The notes under the pieces were generated by a model, which saw only the letters and a list, made by a program, of their open reading frames with translations, was not told the origin of the DNA and did not search any database. A stretch of DNA of 64,000 nucleotides from NCBI RefSeq assembly GCF_013415485.1, contig NZ_JACBXS010000021.1, positions 1-64,000 on the forward strand. The letters are read 5' to 3'. This DNA comes from Rhabdonatronobacter sediminivivens (GTDB lineage Bacteria > Pseudomonadota > Alphaproteobacteria > Rhodobacterales > Rhodobacteraceae). This document shows positions 1 through 7,112 of the stretch, one piece after another (position 1 is the first letter of the stretch; the number at the start of each line of letters is the position of its first letter). Both the position numbers and the translations under genes were made by a program.

Positions 1-302
1 ACACCCCGAGCCTACGGCTCAGGGAGAGCAACGCCACCCTTCATCCCAAAAAGTTCAACATCGACCGGGACATTCCCGGCGGCACATCCATATGCGTGAT
101 GTTGCGCATTTCCTGACGGACTGATCCTGAACCGTGTTCAATCATCGATGATTCTTTAACCGGTGATGTTGCATGTACATCATCGAGCATGGCTGCATCC
201 CGCCGCCCGATCATACTGCCAAAAGTTTGCCATATTTCTGGCGCTATGGTCAGGGGACTCGAAGGAATCGGCGTGATCCTGCCACAGACTGGAAATGTGA
301 AT
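1..302. other. Left-edge stretch without a recognised gene
   Basis: No open frame here has a plausible ribosome site, codon use or family resemblance. The composition is less GC-rich than the neighbouring genes. A short palindrome ATCATCGATGAT lies at about 143-154. The stretch may be the upstream region of the small membrane gene at 412 or of a gene left of the window. Confidence 0.5.
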
Positions 303-330
303 TGAAAGATACAACCTATAGTTGTATAAA
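303..330 (+). promoter_or_regulatory. Sigma-70-like promoter with an inverted repeat in its spacer
   Basis: TTGAAA (303-308) and TATAAA (325-330) are separated by 16 bases, close to the housekeeping consensus. The spacer and -10 box are covered by a perfect 7-base inverted repeat, ATACAAC-ctata-GTTGTAT (309-327). That placement is typical of a repressor operator. The promoter reads toward the small membrane gene at 412. The repressor is unknown. Confidence 0.5.
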
Positions 331-411
331 TTCCACCATGAGGGCGGTTGTTTTAAAATGTACTGTTGTGTCGAGCAGAGTTCGGGCGAACTGACAGGGG
401 CGCAACCTTCA

Positions 412-627
412 ATGGCCTTGGGAATAGTCATCATCGGGATGGTCATCGGCGCGTTGATTGCAGCTGCGGCATTGATTGCCGGCCATTCCGTCTGGATAGC
501 ACTTGCGGTTTACGCGGGTGTCGGGGCAGGGTCGGTGGTGCTGGTTGCGCTCAGCGTCCTGCTGACAAGCTGGGCCAGCAAATGCAGCACGGACACTGTC
601 ATGCGCGCACTGGCCGAGGGCGGGTAA
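412..627 (+). CDS. Small membrane protein, unknown function
   Basis: A 71-residue product starting MALGIVIIGM. Two hydrophobic segments (about residues 3-25 and 30-52) predict a two-helix inner-membrane protein, with a short polar tail (ASKCSTDTVMRALAEGG). An upstream in-frame ATG at 358 would add a Cys-containing leader; I prefer 412 because the hydrophobic core begins there, but no strong ribosome site decides it. It is convergent with the DUF2383 gene. No family is recognised. The AT-richer upstream region with an operator-like palindrome suggests separate regulation. Confidence 0.55.
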   Translation: MALGIVIIGMVIGALIAAAALIAGHSVWIALAVYAGVGAGSVVLVALSVLLTSWASKCSTDTVMRALAEGG

Positions 628-707
628 GCTCAGCGCTCTCCGACAGCGCTCGGCACCGGCCGAGGGGCGCGCAAGTTCCCCTCGCACCAAAGCGGGCGGT
701 TCGCCCT

Positions 708-1211
708 CTATGCTTCGTGCTTTTCCATCATCGCATCGATTTCGGCGCTATGGCGCATCAGGATCGCGTTGGTATCGATGCTCTGGCGGGATTCGCGCGC
801 GGCGTCATAAGCCTCGATCAGATGGCGTTCGCCTTGCTTGACACGGTCCATGACGTTGTCCGACACATCCTCAAACCAGGACCGCACGGCGACGACGGCA
901 CGATTCACGGTGCCGAAGATTGACCCGTCAGCCTGTGGTTCATGCCCCATGCTCGCCAGTTGGGCGGCCAGCTCGGCCTCATGCCGACGATGCATCTCCA
1001 GGAAGTCCTCGGCCACGGGGCGATACTCGGGCGTTGCCTTTTCGGTGATCTTTTCGAATCCGCTGATTGTGTCAACCAGCCGTGTATGAACCTCGACAAG
1101 CAACTCCAGCGGGGACCGTTCGGGGCCGGGTGTGTTGCCGGGACCGCCCGGTCCGCCGCTGAGGGCCTGTGCATCCTGCGAGGGGATGCGTCCTGTGGTC
1201 TGATCGCTCAT
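708..1211 (-). CDS. DUF2383 (PA2169-type four-helix bundle) stress protein
   Basis: The product is 167 residues. The region of about residues 35-150 is almost wholly helical and charged (LLVEVHTRLVDTISGFEKI, then EMHRRHEAELAAQLASMG), matching the ferritin-like four-helix DUF2383 family. Longer in-frame starts exist, but the start at 1211 has a strong GGAGG 7 bases upstream. It lies 85 bases downstream of the DUF1328 gene on the same strand, so it may share that gene's EcfG-like promoter. DUF2383 proteins are often found among general-stress genes; the molecular function is not established. Confidence 0.8.
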   Translation of the reverse strand: MSDQTTGRIPSQDAQALSGGPGGPGNTPGPERSPLELLVEVHTRLVDTISGFEKITEKATPEYRPVAEDFLEMHRRHEAELAAQLASMGHEPQADGSIFGTVNRAVVAVRSWFEDVSDNVMDRVKQGERHLIEAYDAARESRQSIDTNAILMRHSAEIDAMMEKHEA

Positions 1212-1296
1212 GTCAACCTCCGCTACGATGGTGGCGCCGGGCAGGCCAGTACGGCCTTTCCCGGCGCGCCAGTGTTTCATCCTGTGGGGTGCGCGG

Positions 1297-1470
1297 TCAT
1301 ACCGGGGGCTGGCCCCGCACCGCACGCGCAATCATGGCCACAAGGAACAGGACCAGGAAGACCACGAACAGGATCTGCGCGATCGAAGAGGCCGTCCCGG
1401 CGATCCCCGTGAACCCCAGCGCAGCCGCGACAAGCGCGACAATCAGAAAGGTAAGTGCCCAGCCAAGCAT
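1297..1470 (-). CDS. DUF1328 family small membrane protein (YtjA-like)
   Basis: A 57-residue protein starting [20 protein letters not shown], with two hydrophobic helices and the typical central [11 protein letters not shown] turn of DUF1328. The start is set by GGAG 7 bases upstream of the ATG at 1470. It is preceded by a long leader carrying two tandem hairpin repeats (1490-1540) and an EcfG-type promoter (1547-1571). DUF1328 genes are frequent members of alphaproteobacterial general-stress regulons. Function is unknown; an inner-membrane location is inferred from the helices. Confidence 0.85.
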   Translation of the reverse strand: MLGWALTFLIVALVAAALGFTGIAGTASSIAQILFVVFLVLFLVAMIARAVRGQPPV

Positions 1471-1489
1471 AAGTGACTCCTTCGCTTTT

Positions 1490-1540
1490 CCATGCCGCCC
1501 TTGGCGGCGTCTGCTCCATGCCGCCAGTGGCGGCGTCTGC
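1490..1540 (-). repeat. Tandem 25-base hairpin repeat in the DUF1328 leader
   Basis: Two 25-base copies (1490-1514 and 1516-1540) differ at only two positions in the hairpin loop. Each contains a GCCGCC/GGCGGC inverted repeat able to form a small stem-loop. They lie between the predicted EcfG -10 box and the ribosome site of the DUF1328 gene, so both hairpins would be in its 5' untranslated RNA. Confidence 0.7.
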
Positions 1541-1546
1541 GGAGTC

Positions 1547-1571
1547 AACACGTAATCACGGGCAGGGTTCC
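1547..1571 (-). promoter_or_regulatory. EcfG-type promoter for DUF1328
   Basis: On the minus strand GGAAC (1571-1567), a 16-base spacer and TGTT (1550-1547) match the alphaproteobacterial EcfG consensus GGAAC-N16/17-CGTT with one mismatch. It sits about 75 bases before the DUF1328 start, beside the locus encoding EcfG itself. Confidence 0.65.
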
Positions 1572-1700
1572 CAGCCCCCCGGACATTTGACCAGCCGCTG
1601 CGCGAATATCCGACACCGTGCTGCGCTGTCTGCCCATGCCATCAAAGAAGGGATCCGGCAGAACCGGACCCCTGTCGGAACATGCGCCGCACTGGGTGTG

Positions 1701-2495
1701 TCAGGCGTTCAGCGTCTGGGTCGAGGCAAAGAACATCGCCTGTGACACGGCCGAGCGCACCTGTTCCTGTTCGAAGGGCTTGGTGATCAGAAAGGCCGGT
1801 TCGGGCTTTTCGCCGGTCAGCAGCCGTTCGGGATAGGCGGTGATGAAGATTACCGGCATTTCGCCAAACTCGCGCAGCAACTCGCCCACGGCGTCGATCC
1901 CCGAGGAATCGTCGGCCAGATGGATATCGGCCAGGATCAGGTCCGGGCGTTCACGCCTGCCCAGGGCAACGGCTTCGGCCTGGGTGCGGGCAATGCCGGT
2001 CACGGTGTGGCCCATGTCGGTGACGATATTGCGGATATCCAGCGCGATCAGCGGCTCATCCTCGATGATCTGCACCCGGCCCTGAACGGATTTCGACATC
2101 TCCTGATAGGCGATGGCCACCAGTTCGCGCGCCTCATCCTCGCCCACCTGGATGATCTGGCCGATATCGCCAAAGGAAAACTCTTCGAGCGAGCGCAGCA
2201 GCAGCGCCTCCCGCGTGTTGGCGGTCAGTTGTGCCAGCAGGGTCTGGGCGCGGCCTTCGATCCCTTCGACGGGTTCCGAACCGATGGGCGCGCCAGTGGT
2301 CTGCCAGACGGTATGAAAGGCCTGAAACAGCGCCAGTTTCGGTGACAGGCTTGAATCCAGCAGCGAGCGATCTGCAAGTATCGCCTCCAGAGTTGCCGCG
2401 GCATATTTGTCGCCGGTTGACTGGCTGCCGGTCAGTGCCCGCGCGTAGCGGCGCAGATAGGGCAGTTCCTCGGCGATACGGATCGACATGGACAT
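1701..2495 (-). CDS. phyR: PhyR, anti-sigma-factor antagonist response regulator
   Basis: 264 residues. Residues 5-135 form the EcfG-like sigma domain (LPYLRRYARALTGSQSTGDK, then FSFGDIGQIIQVGEDEA). Residues 140-255 are a receiver domain with acidic residues E145, D146, phospho-acceptor D190 (LILADIHL), T219 and K239 (LITKPF). When phosphorylated, PhyR binds NepR and frees EcfG (partner switching). The start at 2495 has GGAG 5 bases upstream; a longer in-frame extension lacks a site and would overlap the promoter. It is divergent from nepR-ecfG over a shared palindromic promoter, the classic arrangement. Confidence 0.97.
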   Translation of the reverse strand: MSMSIRIAEELPYLRRYARALTGSQSTGDKYAAATLEAILADRSLLDSSLSPKLALFQAFHTVWQTTGAPIGSEPVEGIEGRAQTLLAQLTANTREALLLRSLEEFSFGDIGQIIQVGEDEARELVAIAYQEMSKSVQGRVQIIEDEPLIALDIRNIVTDMGHTVTGIARTQAEAVALGRRERPDLILADIHLADDSSGIDAVGELLREFGEMPVIFITAYPERLLTGEKPEPAFLITKPFEQEQVRSAVSQAMFFASTQTLNA

Positions 2496-2572
2496 TACAG
2501 CTCCTTCGGCTCTTCGTTTTCGATAGGGTAGTGCCATAATCGGCGACTTCAGGCAAAAATTATGCGACACGG

Positions 2573-2604
2573 GGAACCAAACGCTGAAAACGGTGTTTGG
2601 TTCC
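2573..2604. promoter_or_regulatory. Palindromic, overlapping divergent EcfG promoters (phyR / nepR-ecfG)
   Basis: The plus strand reads GGAAC (2573-2577), 16 bases, TGTT (2594-2597). The minus strand reads GGAAC (2604-2600), 16 bases, CGTT (2583-2580). The two promoters are superimposed in one 32-base near-palindrome whose outer 9 bases (GGAACCAAA / TTTGGTTCC) are perfect inverted repeats. The -35 box of one promoter lies next to the -10 box of the other, so transcription both ways from one site should be mutually exclusive and autoregulated by EcfG. Confidence 0.88.
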
Positions 2605-2692
2605 GTGACACGAAAATGAATTCAGTGGATCTGTGGTGCCGCGCAACAGAACGGGGCCCTGTCCGCTGCAAACCCTGGAGCAGACAGCCGAA

Positions 2693-2881
2693 ATGACACG
2701 CCGTGACCAGACGAAGCCCGGAAAGGCGGGTGACATCCCGCCAAATGTGTCCGAGCAGATCGACGAGAACCTCAAGCGACTCTACAGCGATGCGGCCTCC
2801 GAGGACCTGCCGCCGTCGCTGATGGAATTGCTTGATGCCTTGCGATCCCAGGATGCCCAGCACTCGGCGGGTGATCAATGA
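2693..2881 (+). CDS. nepR: NepR anti-sigma factor
   Basis: 62 residues starting MTRRDQTKPG. The core (residues 19-51: SEQIDENLKRLYSDA, EDLPPSLMELLDAL) matches the two-helix NepR signature that clamps EcfG and is captured by phospho-PhyR. An in-frame ATG at 2633 would give 82 residues, but the conserved part and usual family length favour 2693. Its stop overlaps the ecfG start (ATGA at 2878-2881), so the pair is translationally coupled. Transcription is expected from the palindromic EcfG promoter upstream. Confidence 0.9.
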   Translation: MTRRDQTKPGKAGDIPPNVSEQIDENLKRLYSDAASEDLPPSLMELLDALRSQDAQHSAGDQ

Positions 2882-3471
2882 CAGGTCCCGGCAAGGCGAC
2901 CCAGGCCCCCGTTTCGCACAAGACCCCTGATCCGCGTGATGAAATCGTCACACATCTGCCATCGCTGCGGGCCTTTGCGCGCGGGCTCACCGGGGATGTG
3001 GCAGCGGCTGATGATCTGGTGCAGGATACCGTGGTCAAGGCCTGGACGAAATTCGACCAATATCAGGCCGGCACCAATCTGCGCGCCTGGCTGTTCACGA
3101 TCCTGCGCAACACGCATCTGTCCCTGCGCCGCAAGCGCGCGCGTGAAGTGTCGGACGGTGAGGGCATCTTTGCCGCAAGACTGGCATCGAAGCCGGATCA
3201 TGACGGGCGTCTGGCCATGCAGGAGTTGCACGCGGCGATGGACATGCTTCCGGTTGAACAGCGCGAGGCGCTGATCCTGGTGGGGGCCTTCGGTTTTTCC
3301 ATCGAAGAGGCGGCCGAGACCTGCAACTGCGCGCCGGGCACCATCAAGAGCCGCGCCAATCGCGCCCGTCGCGCCCTGGCTGAAATCCTGAAACTGGACA
3401 AGGGTGAGCACCCGGATTCCACCGATACGCCCATTGCGGCGGTCATGGCCAACGCCTCCGGGGGTTTTTGA
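2878..3471 (+). CDS. ecfG: EcfG-type general stress sigma factor
   Basis: 197 residues with sigma region 2 (about 25-95; LVQDTVVKAWTKFDQYQAGT, LRAWLFTILRN) and region 4 (about 118-172; LPVEQREALILVGAFGFSIE, APGTIKSRANRARRAL). Family length is normal. It directs transcription of the alphaproteobacterial general stress regulon and is held inactive by NepR. Its start overlaps nepR by four bases. An acidic tail (KGEHPDSTDTP) follows region 4. Immediate linkage to phyR and nepR makes the assignment firm. Confidence 0.96.
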   Translation: MTGPGKATQAPVSHKTPDPRDEIVTHLPSLRAFARGLTGDVAAADDLVQDTVVKAWTKFDQYQAGTNLRAWLFTILRNTHLSLRRKRAREVSDGEGIFAARLASKPDHDGRLAMQELHAAMDMLPVEQREALILVGAFGFSIEEAAETCNCAPGTIKSRANRARRALAEILKLDKGEHPDSTDTPIAAVMANASGGF

Positions 3472-3485
3472 GGACGCTATCCCTG

Positions 3486-3995
3486 ATGTCCCGCGCGCCT
3501 TCAGAACTTGTTGACCCGGTCGAGGAAAACCGCGCCCTGCACGAAACGGAATCGCGCATCGCCATCGCCGGGCACCCGCTGCATGCCATGCTGGTGGCCT
3601 TTCCGGTGGCACTGGCCATGTCGGTGCTGGGGGCGGATCTGCTCTATTGGTGGACGGGCGATGCGTTCTGGCCCCGGGCGGCGGGCTGGGCGGCGTTCGG
3701 CGCCTTTCTGATGGGGGTGATTGCGGGGATCACCGGCACGGTGGAACTGCTGATCGTGCGGGGCATCCGCAACCGCTCGGCCAGCTGGACGCATTTCATC
3801 CTGGCGGTGATGCTGCTGTCGGTGATCGGGGCAAACTGGGGGCTGCGAGTGGGCGACCCCGAAGGCGCCGTTCTGCCGTTGGGATTGACCATGTCAGTGC
3901 TGGCGGCCGCTCTGACGGTGGTGACGGGCTGGCACGGGGGCAAGCTGGTCTTCGACTATCAGATCGGCACCAGACGCCCGAACCCCGAGGCGTGA
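3486..3995 (+). CDS. DUF2231 family membrane protein
   Basis: 169 residues. The motif HPLHAMLVAFPVALAMSVLG (about residues 30-49) with following helices is the hallmark of DUF2231 (YtpI-like) membrane proteins; four transmembrane helices are visible. The ATG at 3486 is preferred, with AGGA 11 bases upstream; a TTG at 3468 overlapping ecfG is possible. It begins 14 bases after ecfG, so it is probably in the same operon and stress induced. It may bind heme or associate with the reductase that follows, but that is inference. Confidence 0.8.
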   Translation: MSRAPSELVDPVEENRALHETESRIAIAGHPLHAMLVAFPVALAMSVLGADLLYWWTGDAFWPRAAGWAAFGAFLMGVIAGITGTVELLIVRGIRNRSASWTHFILAVMLLSVIGANWGLRVGDPEGAVLPLGLTMSVLAAALTVVTGWHGGKLVFDYQIGTRRPNPEA

Positions 3996-4052
3996 TCCCC
4001 ACCGCGGCCCTGTGCCCCGGGAACCATCACGCGCCGGGGGGGTTATCCCGGA

Positions 4053-5441
4053 ATGACGCGAACATCCTCAACCACGATCACCGATGTGCCAAGGGCGCAT
4101 CAGCCCACCCCTGACCGGCCTTTGGCGGTGTGGTTGCATGGCGGCGCCATCGTGGCGTTGGGGGTGCTGGCCATTGCCGCGCCCTTTGCCGCCCTGCACT
4201 GGGGCGAGCGTGTGGCGCCGCAGGGGTTTACCTGGGATTTCAGCATGGGGCTGGGTTTTGGCGCGCTGGCCATGGTGGCGCTGCAATTTGCGCTGACCGG
4301 GCGGCTGCGCTGGATCACGCACCCGTTTGGCGCCGATATCGTCTATCTGTGCCACCGTTACCTCAGTTGGGCGGCGCTAGGGCTGATGCTGGCGCATTTC
4401 GCGCTGCTTTATGTGTTCCACGAACCCGCGCTTGGGGTGCTCAACCCGTTGGAGGCACGGTGGGAGCTGACCGCCGGGCGCCTTGCTCTGCTCTGCTTTG
4501 CGGGGCTGGTGGTGACCTCGCAATTTCGCGGCCTGCTGCGCCTGCCTTATGAATACTGGCGCGCCCTGCATCTGGGTCTGGCCATCGTCGGCTTTGCGTC
4601 GGCGATTGCGCATGTGCTGGGTGTGGGCAATCTGACCAACACGCCCGGGAAACGCGCGCTCTGGCTGGGGGCGACGCTGGCCTGGGCCGTGATCCTGGCC
4701 TACACGCGGCTGTGGCGTCCCTGGGTGCAAGGCCGCAATCCCTGGCGCGTGGTGGCCAACACGGCGGAACCCGGCGGGGTGCATACGCTGGAACTGGAAC
4801 CGCTGGGCCAGCCGTTGAAACGCTGGAAGCCGGGGCAATTCGCCTGGCTGAAGGTGGGGCGGTCGGCCCACTCCATGGTGGAACACCCGTTCACCATATC
4901 CACCGCGCCGGAAAAGGGGCCGAACCTGGCGTTCTCCATCAAGTCGCTGGGCGATCATACGGCAGAGCTGGTGCAGACCCCGGTGGGGGCACGGGCCTAT
5001 GTGGATGGCCCCTATGGCGCCTTCTCCGTGGACCGGATGGCCGGGGCGCCGGGCTTCGTGATGATCGCCGGGGGTGTGGGGATCACGCCGATCCTGTCGA
5101 ACCTGCATGCGTTGGAGGCGCGGGGCGATCCGCGCCCGGTGACCCTGATCTATGCCAACCCCACCCTGGAGGATGCCGCATTCCGCGAGGAACTGGACGC
5201 CATGCGCGCGCGCCTGGATTTGCGCGTGATCCATGTGCCTGAAACCAGGCCCGAAGGCTGGGACGGCGAAAGCGGCTATGTGGATGCGGAGCTGCTGCGC
5301 CGTGTCCTGCCCGAAGACACCCGCGACTGGCCGCATCTGCTGTGCGGCCCGGGTCCGATGCTTGATGCCGTGCGCAAGGCGCTACATGGCATGGGTGTTG
5401 CGGACCACCATATCGATTACGAAATCTTCGAGCTGGTGTGA
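4053..5441 (+). CDS. Ferric-reductase-like flavocytochrome (FAD/NAD(P)H oxidoreductase)
   Basis: 462 residues. The N-terminal half has about six transmembrane helices with paired histidines (CHRYLSWAALGLMLAHF; EYWRALHLGLAIVGFASAIA H) typical of the heme-binding ferric-reductase domain. From about residue 225 there is a ferredoxin-reductase module: FAD motif HPFTIS, then the nucleotide-binding GGVGITPILS and CGPGPMLDAV. It would move electrons from NAD(P)H via FAD and heme across the inner membrane. The acceptor is unknown (ferric iron, oxygen or a periplasmic protein). It follows DUF2231 by 57 bases. Confidence 0.85.
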   Translation: MTRTSSTTITDVPRAHQPTPDRPLAVWLHGGAIVALGVLAIAAPFAALHWGERVAPQGFTWDFSMGLGFGALAMVALQFALTGRLRWITHPFGADIVYLCHRYLSWAALGLMLAHFALLYVFHEPALGVLNPLEARWELTAGRLALLCFAGLVVTSQFRGLLRLPYEYWRALHLGLAIVGFASAIAHVLGVGNLTNTPGKRALWLGATLAWAVILAYTRLWRPWVQGRNPWRVVANTAEPGGVHTLELEPLGQPLKRWKPGQFAWLKVGRSAHSMVEHPFTISTAPEKGPNLAFSIKSLGDHTAELVQTPVGARAYVDGPYGAFSVDRMAGAPGFVMIAGGVGITPILSNLHALEARGDPRPVTLIYANPTLEDAAFREELDAMRARLDLRVIHVPETRPEGWDGESGYVDAELLRRVLPEDTRDWPHLLCGPGPMLDAVRKALHGMGVADHHIDYEIFELV

Positions 5442-5442
5442 C

Positions 5443-5532
5443 ATGCGCCCAAAACTTGCCCTGGCCCTTGCCATTTTTCTGACCGCGCTGGCCATCGTTC
5501 TGGCGGCATCGCTGGCTGCTGCCTCCCTCTGA
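5443..5532 (+). CDS. 29-residue single-helix membrane peptide
   Basis: A tiny frame, MRPKLALALAIFLTALAIVL followed by AASLAAASL, starting one base after the reductase stop. It has a basic N-terminus and one hydrophobic helix. It could equally be an orphan signal-like segment. Spacing suggests translational coupling to the reductase, possibly as a small accessory subunit. No family is recognised. Confidence 0.45.
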   Translation: MRPKLALALAIFLTALAIVLAASLAAASL

Positions 5533-5546
5533 CCGAAAGGACCCCA

Positions 5547-6899
5547 ATGAAGGATCGCGCCGACACATTGCTGGAAAATTTCATGTCTGGCATCGCGCAT
5601 CGCCACGGCGGCGAAGCCGAGTTCCTGCGCGCGGTGGAGAGCATCGCCGCCGATGTGCTGACCATCGAAAAAGCCGACAGCGGATTCACGGCCGCGCGCG
5701 TGCTGGAGCGCCTGTGCCAGGCCGATCAGGTGATTGAATTCCGCGTCACCTGGCGCGATGACCGCGGCGCGGTGCAGGTCAATCGTGGTTGGCGGGTGCA
5801 GCAATCGAACCTGCTGGGCCCCTACAAGGGCGGGCTGCGCTGGGACCCGTCGGTGAACCTGTCGGTGCTGCGCGCGCTGGCCTTTGAACAGGTGTTCAAG
5901 AACGCGCTGACCGGCCTGCCGCTGGGGGGCGCCAAGGGCGGCGCGGATTTCGACCCTTCGGGCCGGTCTGCGGCCGAGATCGAGCGCTTCGCCCAGGCCT
6001 TCATGGCCGGGCTTGCCCCCCATATCGGCCCCGACCGTGATGTGCCCGCAGGCGATATCGGCGTCGGCGCGGCAGAGTTGGGGCTGCTCAACCGGGCCTG
6101 GATGCAGCATGCCCGGGTCTGGGGCGGGGCGCTGACGGGCAAGCCCCAAAGCCAGGGCGGCAGCGCCATGCGGGCGCAGGCTACGGGATACGGGCTGGTC
6201 TATTTCACCCAGGCCATGCTGGCCGAGGAGGGCGCCGGGATCGAGGGCAAGCGCATCGCCATTTCCGGGCGCGGAAATGTCGCCGCCCATGCCGCGCGCA
6301 AGGCCATGGCTCTGGGGGCGCGGGTAATCTCGCTGTCCGGACGCGCGGGCACCTGGCACGCAGCGGACGGGTTTTCGGCGGCTGCGCTGGACTGGCTCTT
6401 GGGCGTATCGGGGGATGCGGCGCAGACCCCGCCCAAGGATATGGGCGTGACCTTTATCGACGGCTGCAAACCCTGGGCGCTGGAGCCCGATATCGCATTG
6501 CCCTGCGCCACCCAGAACGAACTGGACCTGAAGGATGCCCGCGCCCTGGCTGATGGCGGCTGCCGCGTCCTGGCCGAAGGCGCGAACATGCCGGTGACGA
6601 CAGACGCCAAGGCGCATCTGGCCAGGGCTGGCGTGATCCAGGCCCCCGGAAAGGCCGCGAATGCGGGCGGGGTGGCGCTTTCGGGGCTGGAAATGCGCCA
6701 GAATGCCGGGTTTGCCCGCTGGCCCGCCGACCAGCTGGACACCGACCTGCGCGAGATCATGTGCGCCATCCACGACCGGTTGAAGGCCGAGCGGACAAGC
6801 TGTTGCATGCCCGGCGGCGGGATCGACTATCGCCGGGCGGCCAGTGTGGCGGGCTATCGCGTGCTGGCGCGCGCCATGGTGGATGGCGGGGTGTTCTAG
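5547..6899 (+). CDS. gdhA: Glutamate dehydrogenase (GdhA-type, probably NADP-dependent)
   Basis: 450 residues, the usual length of hexameric bacterial GDH. The substrate motif GPYKGGLRW (residues 91-99) and the catalytic lysine K130 in PLGGAKGGADFD are present. The Rossmann half includes GKRIAISGRGNVAAHAARKA (about 235-254). It interconverts 2-oxoglutarate plus ammonium and glutamate. NADP preference is inferred from resemblance to E. coli GdhA. GAAAGGA lies 10 bases before the ATG. The window also encodes glutamate synthase, so both ammonium-assimilation routes are present. Confidence 0.93.
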   Translation: MKDRADTLLENFMSGIAHRHGGEAEFLRAVESIAADVLTIEKADSGFTAARVLERLCQADQVIEFRVTWRDDRGAVQVNRGWRVQQSNLLGPYKGGLRWDPSVNLSVLRALAFEQVFKNALTGLPLGGAKGGADFDPSGRSAAEIERFAQAFMAGLAPHIGPDRDVPAGDIGVGAAELGLLNRAWMQHARVWGGALTGKPQSQGGSAMRAQATGYGLVYFTQAMLAEEGAGIEGKRIAISGRGNVAAHAARKAMALGARVISLSGRAGTWHAADGFSAAALDWLLGVSGDAAQTPPKDMGVTFIDGCKPWALEPDIALPCATQNELDLKDARALADGGCRVLAEGANMPVTTDAKAHLARAGVIQAPGKAANAGGVALSGLEMRQNAGFARWPADQLDTDLREIMCAIHDRLKAERTSCCMPGGGIDYRRAASVAGYRVLARAMVDGGVF

Positions 6900-6927
6900 A
6901 AGCAAACCGCGCGCGGGCAGGGCGCAG

Positions 6928-6953
6928 GGAACCGCGGGCCGGGTTCAAGGGTT
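6928..6953 (+). promoter_or_regulatory. Candidate EcfG-type promoter for a 25-residue peptide
   Basis: GGAAC (6928-6932), a 17-base spacer and GGTT (6950-6953) match the EcfG consensus with one mismatch in the -10 box. It lies 45 bases before the small gene at 6999 in the gap after gdhA. Confidence 0.45.
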
Positions 6954-6998
6954 GTCCCGGTAACCGCCTGAAAAGGTCCAAGCTGAAAGGACAGATCC

Positions 6999-7076
6999 AT
7001 GCGTGCGATTCTGATGTGGATGGTCGGGATTCCCCTGCCGGTGATCATCCTGCTTTTCCTGTTCGGTGTTGTCTGA
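6999..7076 (+). CDS. 25-residue hydrophobic membrane peptide
   Basis: The frame encodes MRAILMWMVGIPLPVIILLF plus LFGVV, nearly all hydrophobic, with a Gly-Ile-Pro-Leu-Pro kink. AAAGGA about 9 bases upstream is a good ribosome site. It is preceded by a candidate EcfG promoter, so it may be a stress-induced membrane peptide. It lies between gdhA and the oxidase operon; the spacing gives no clear functional link. Short frames like this are often missed in annotation. Confidence 0.6.
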   Translation: MRAILMWMVGIPLPVIILLFLFGVV

Positions 7077-7112
7077 CACGGAATCATCGACGGAAAGGCA
7101 CTTCGGACCACC

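Noticed and set aside
1490..1540. CRISPR-like repeat
   Set aside because: Only two units with a one-base gap and internal hairpins; no spacers and no cas genes in the window.
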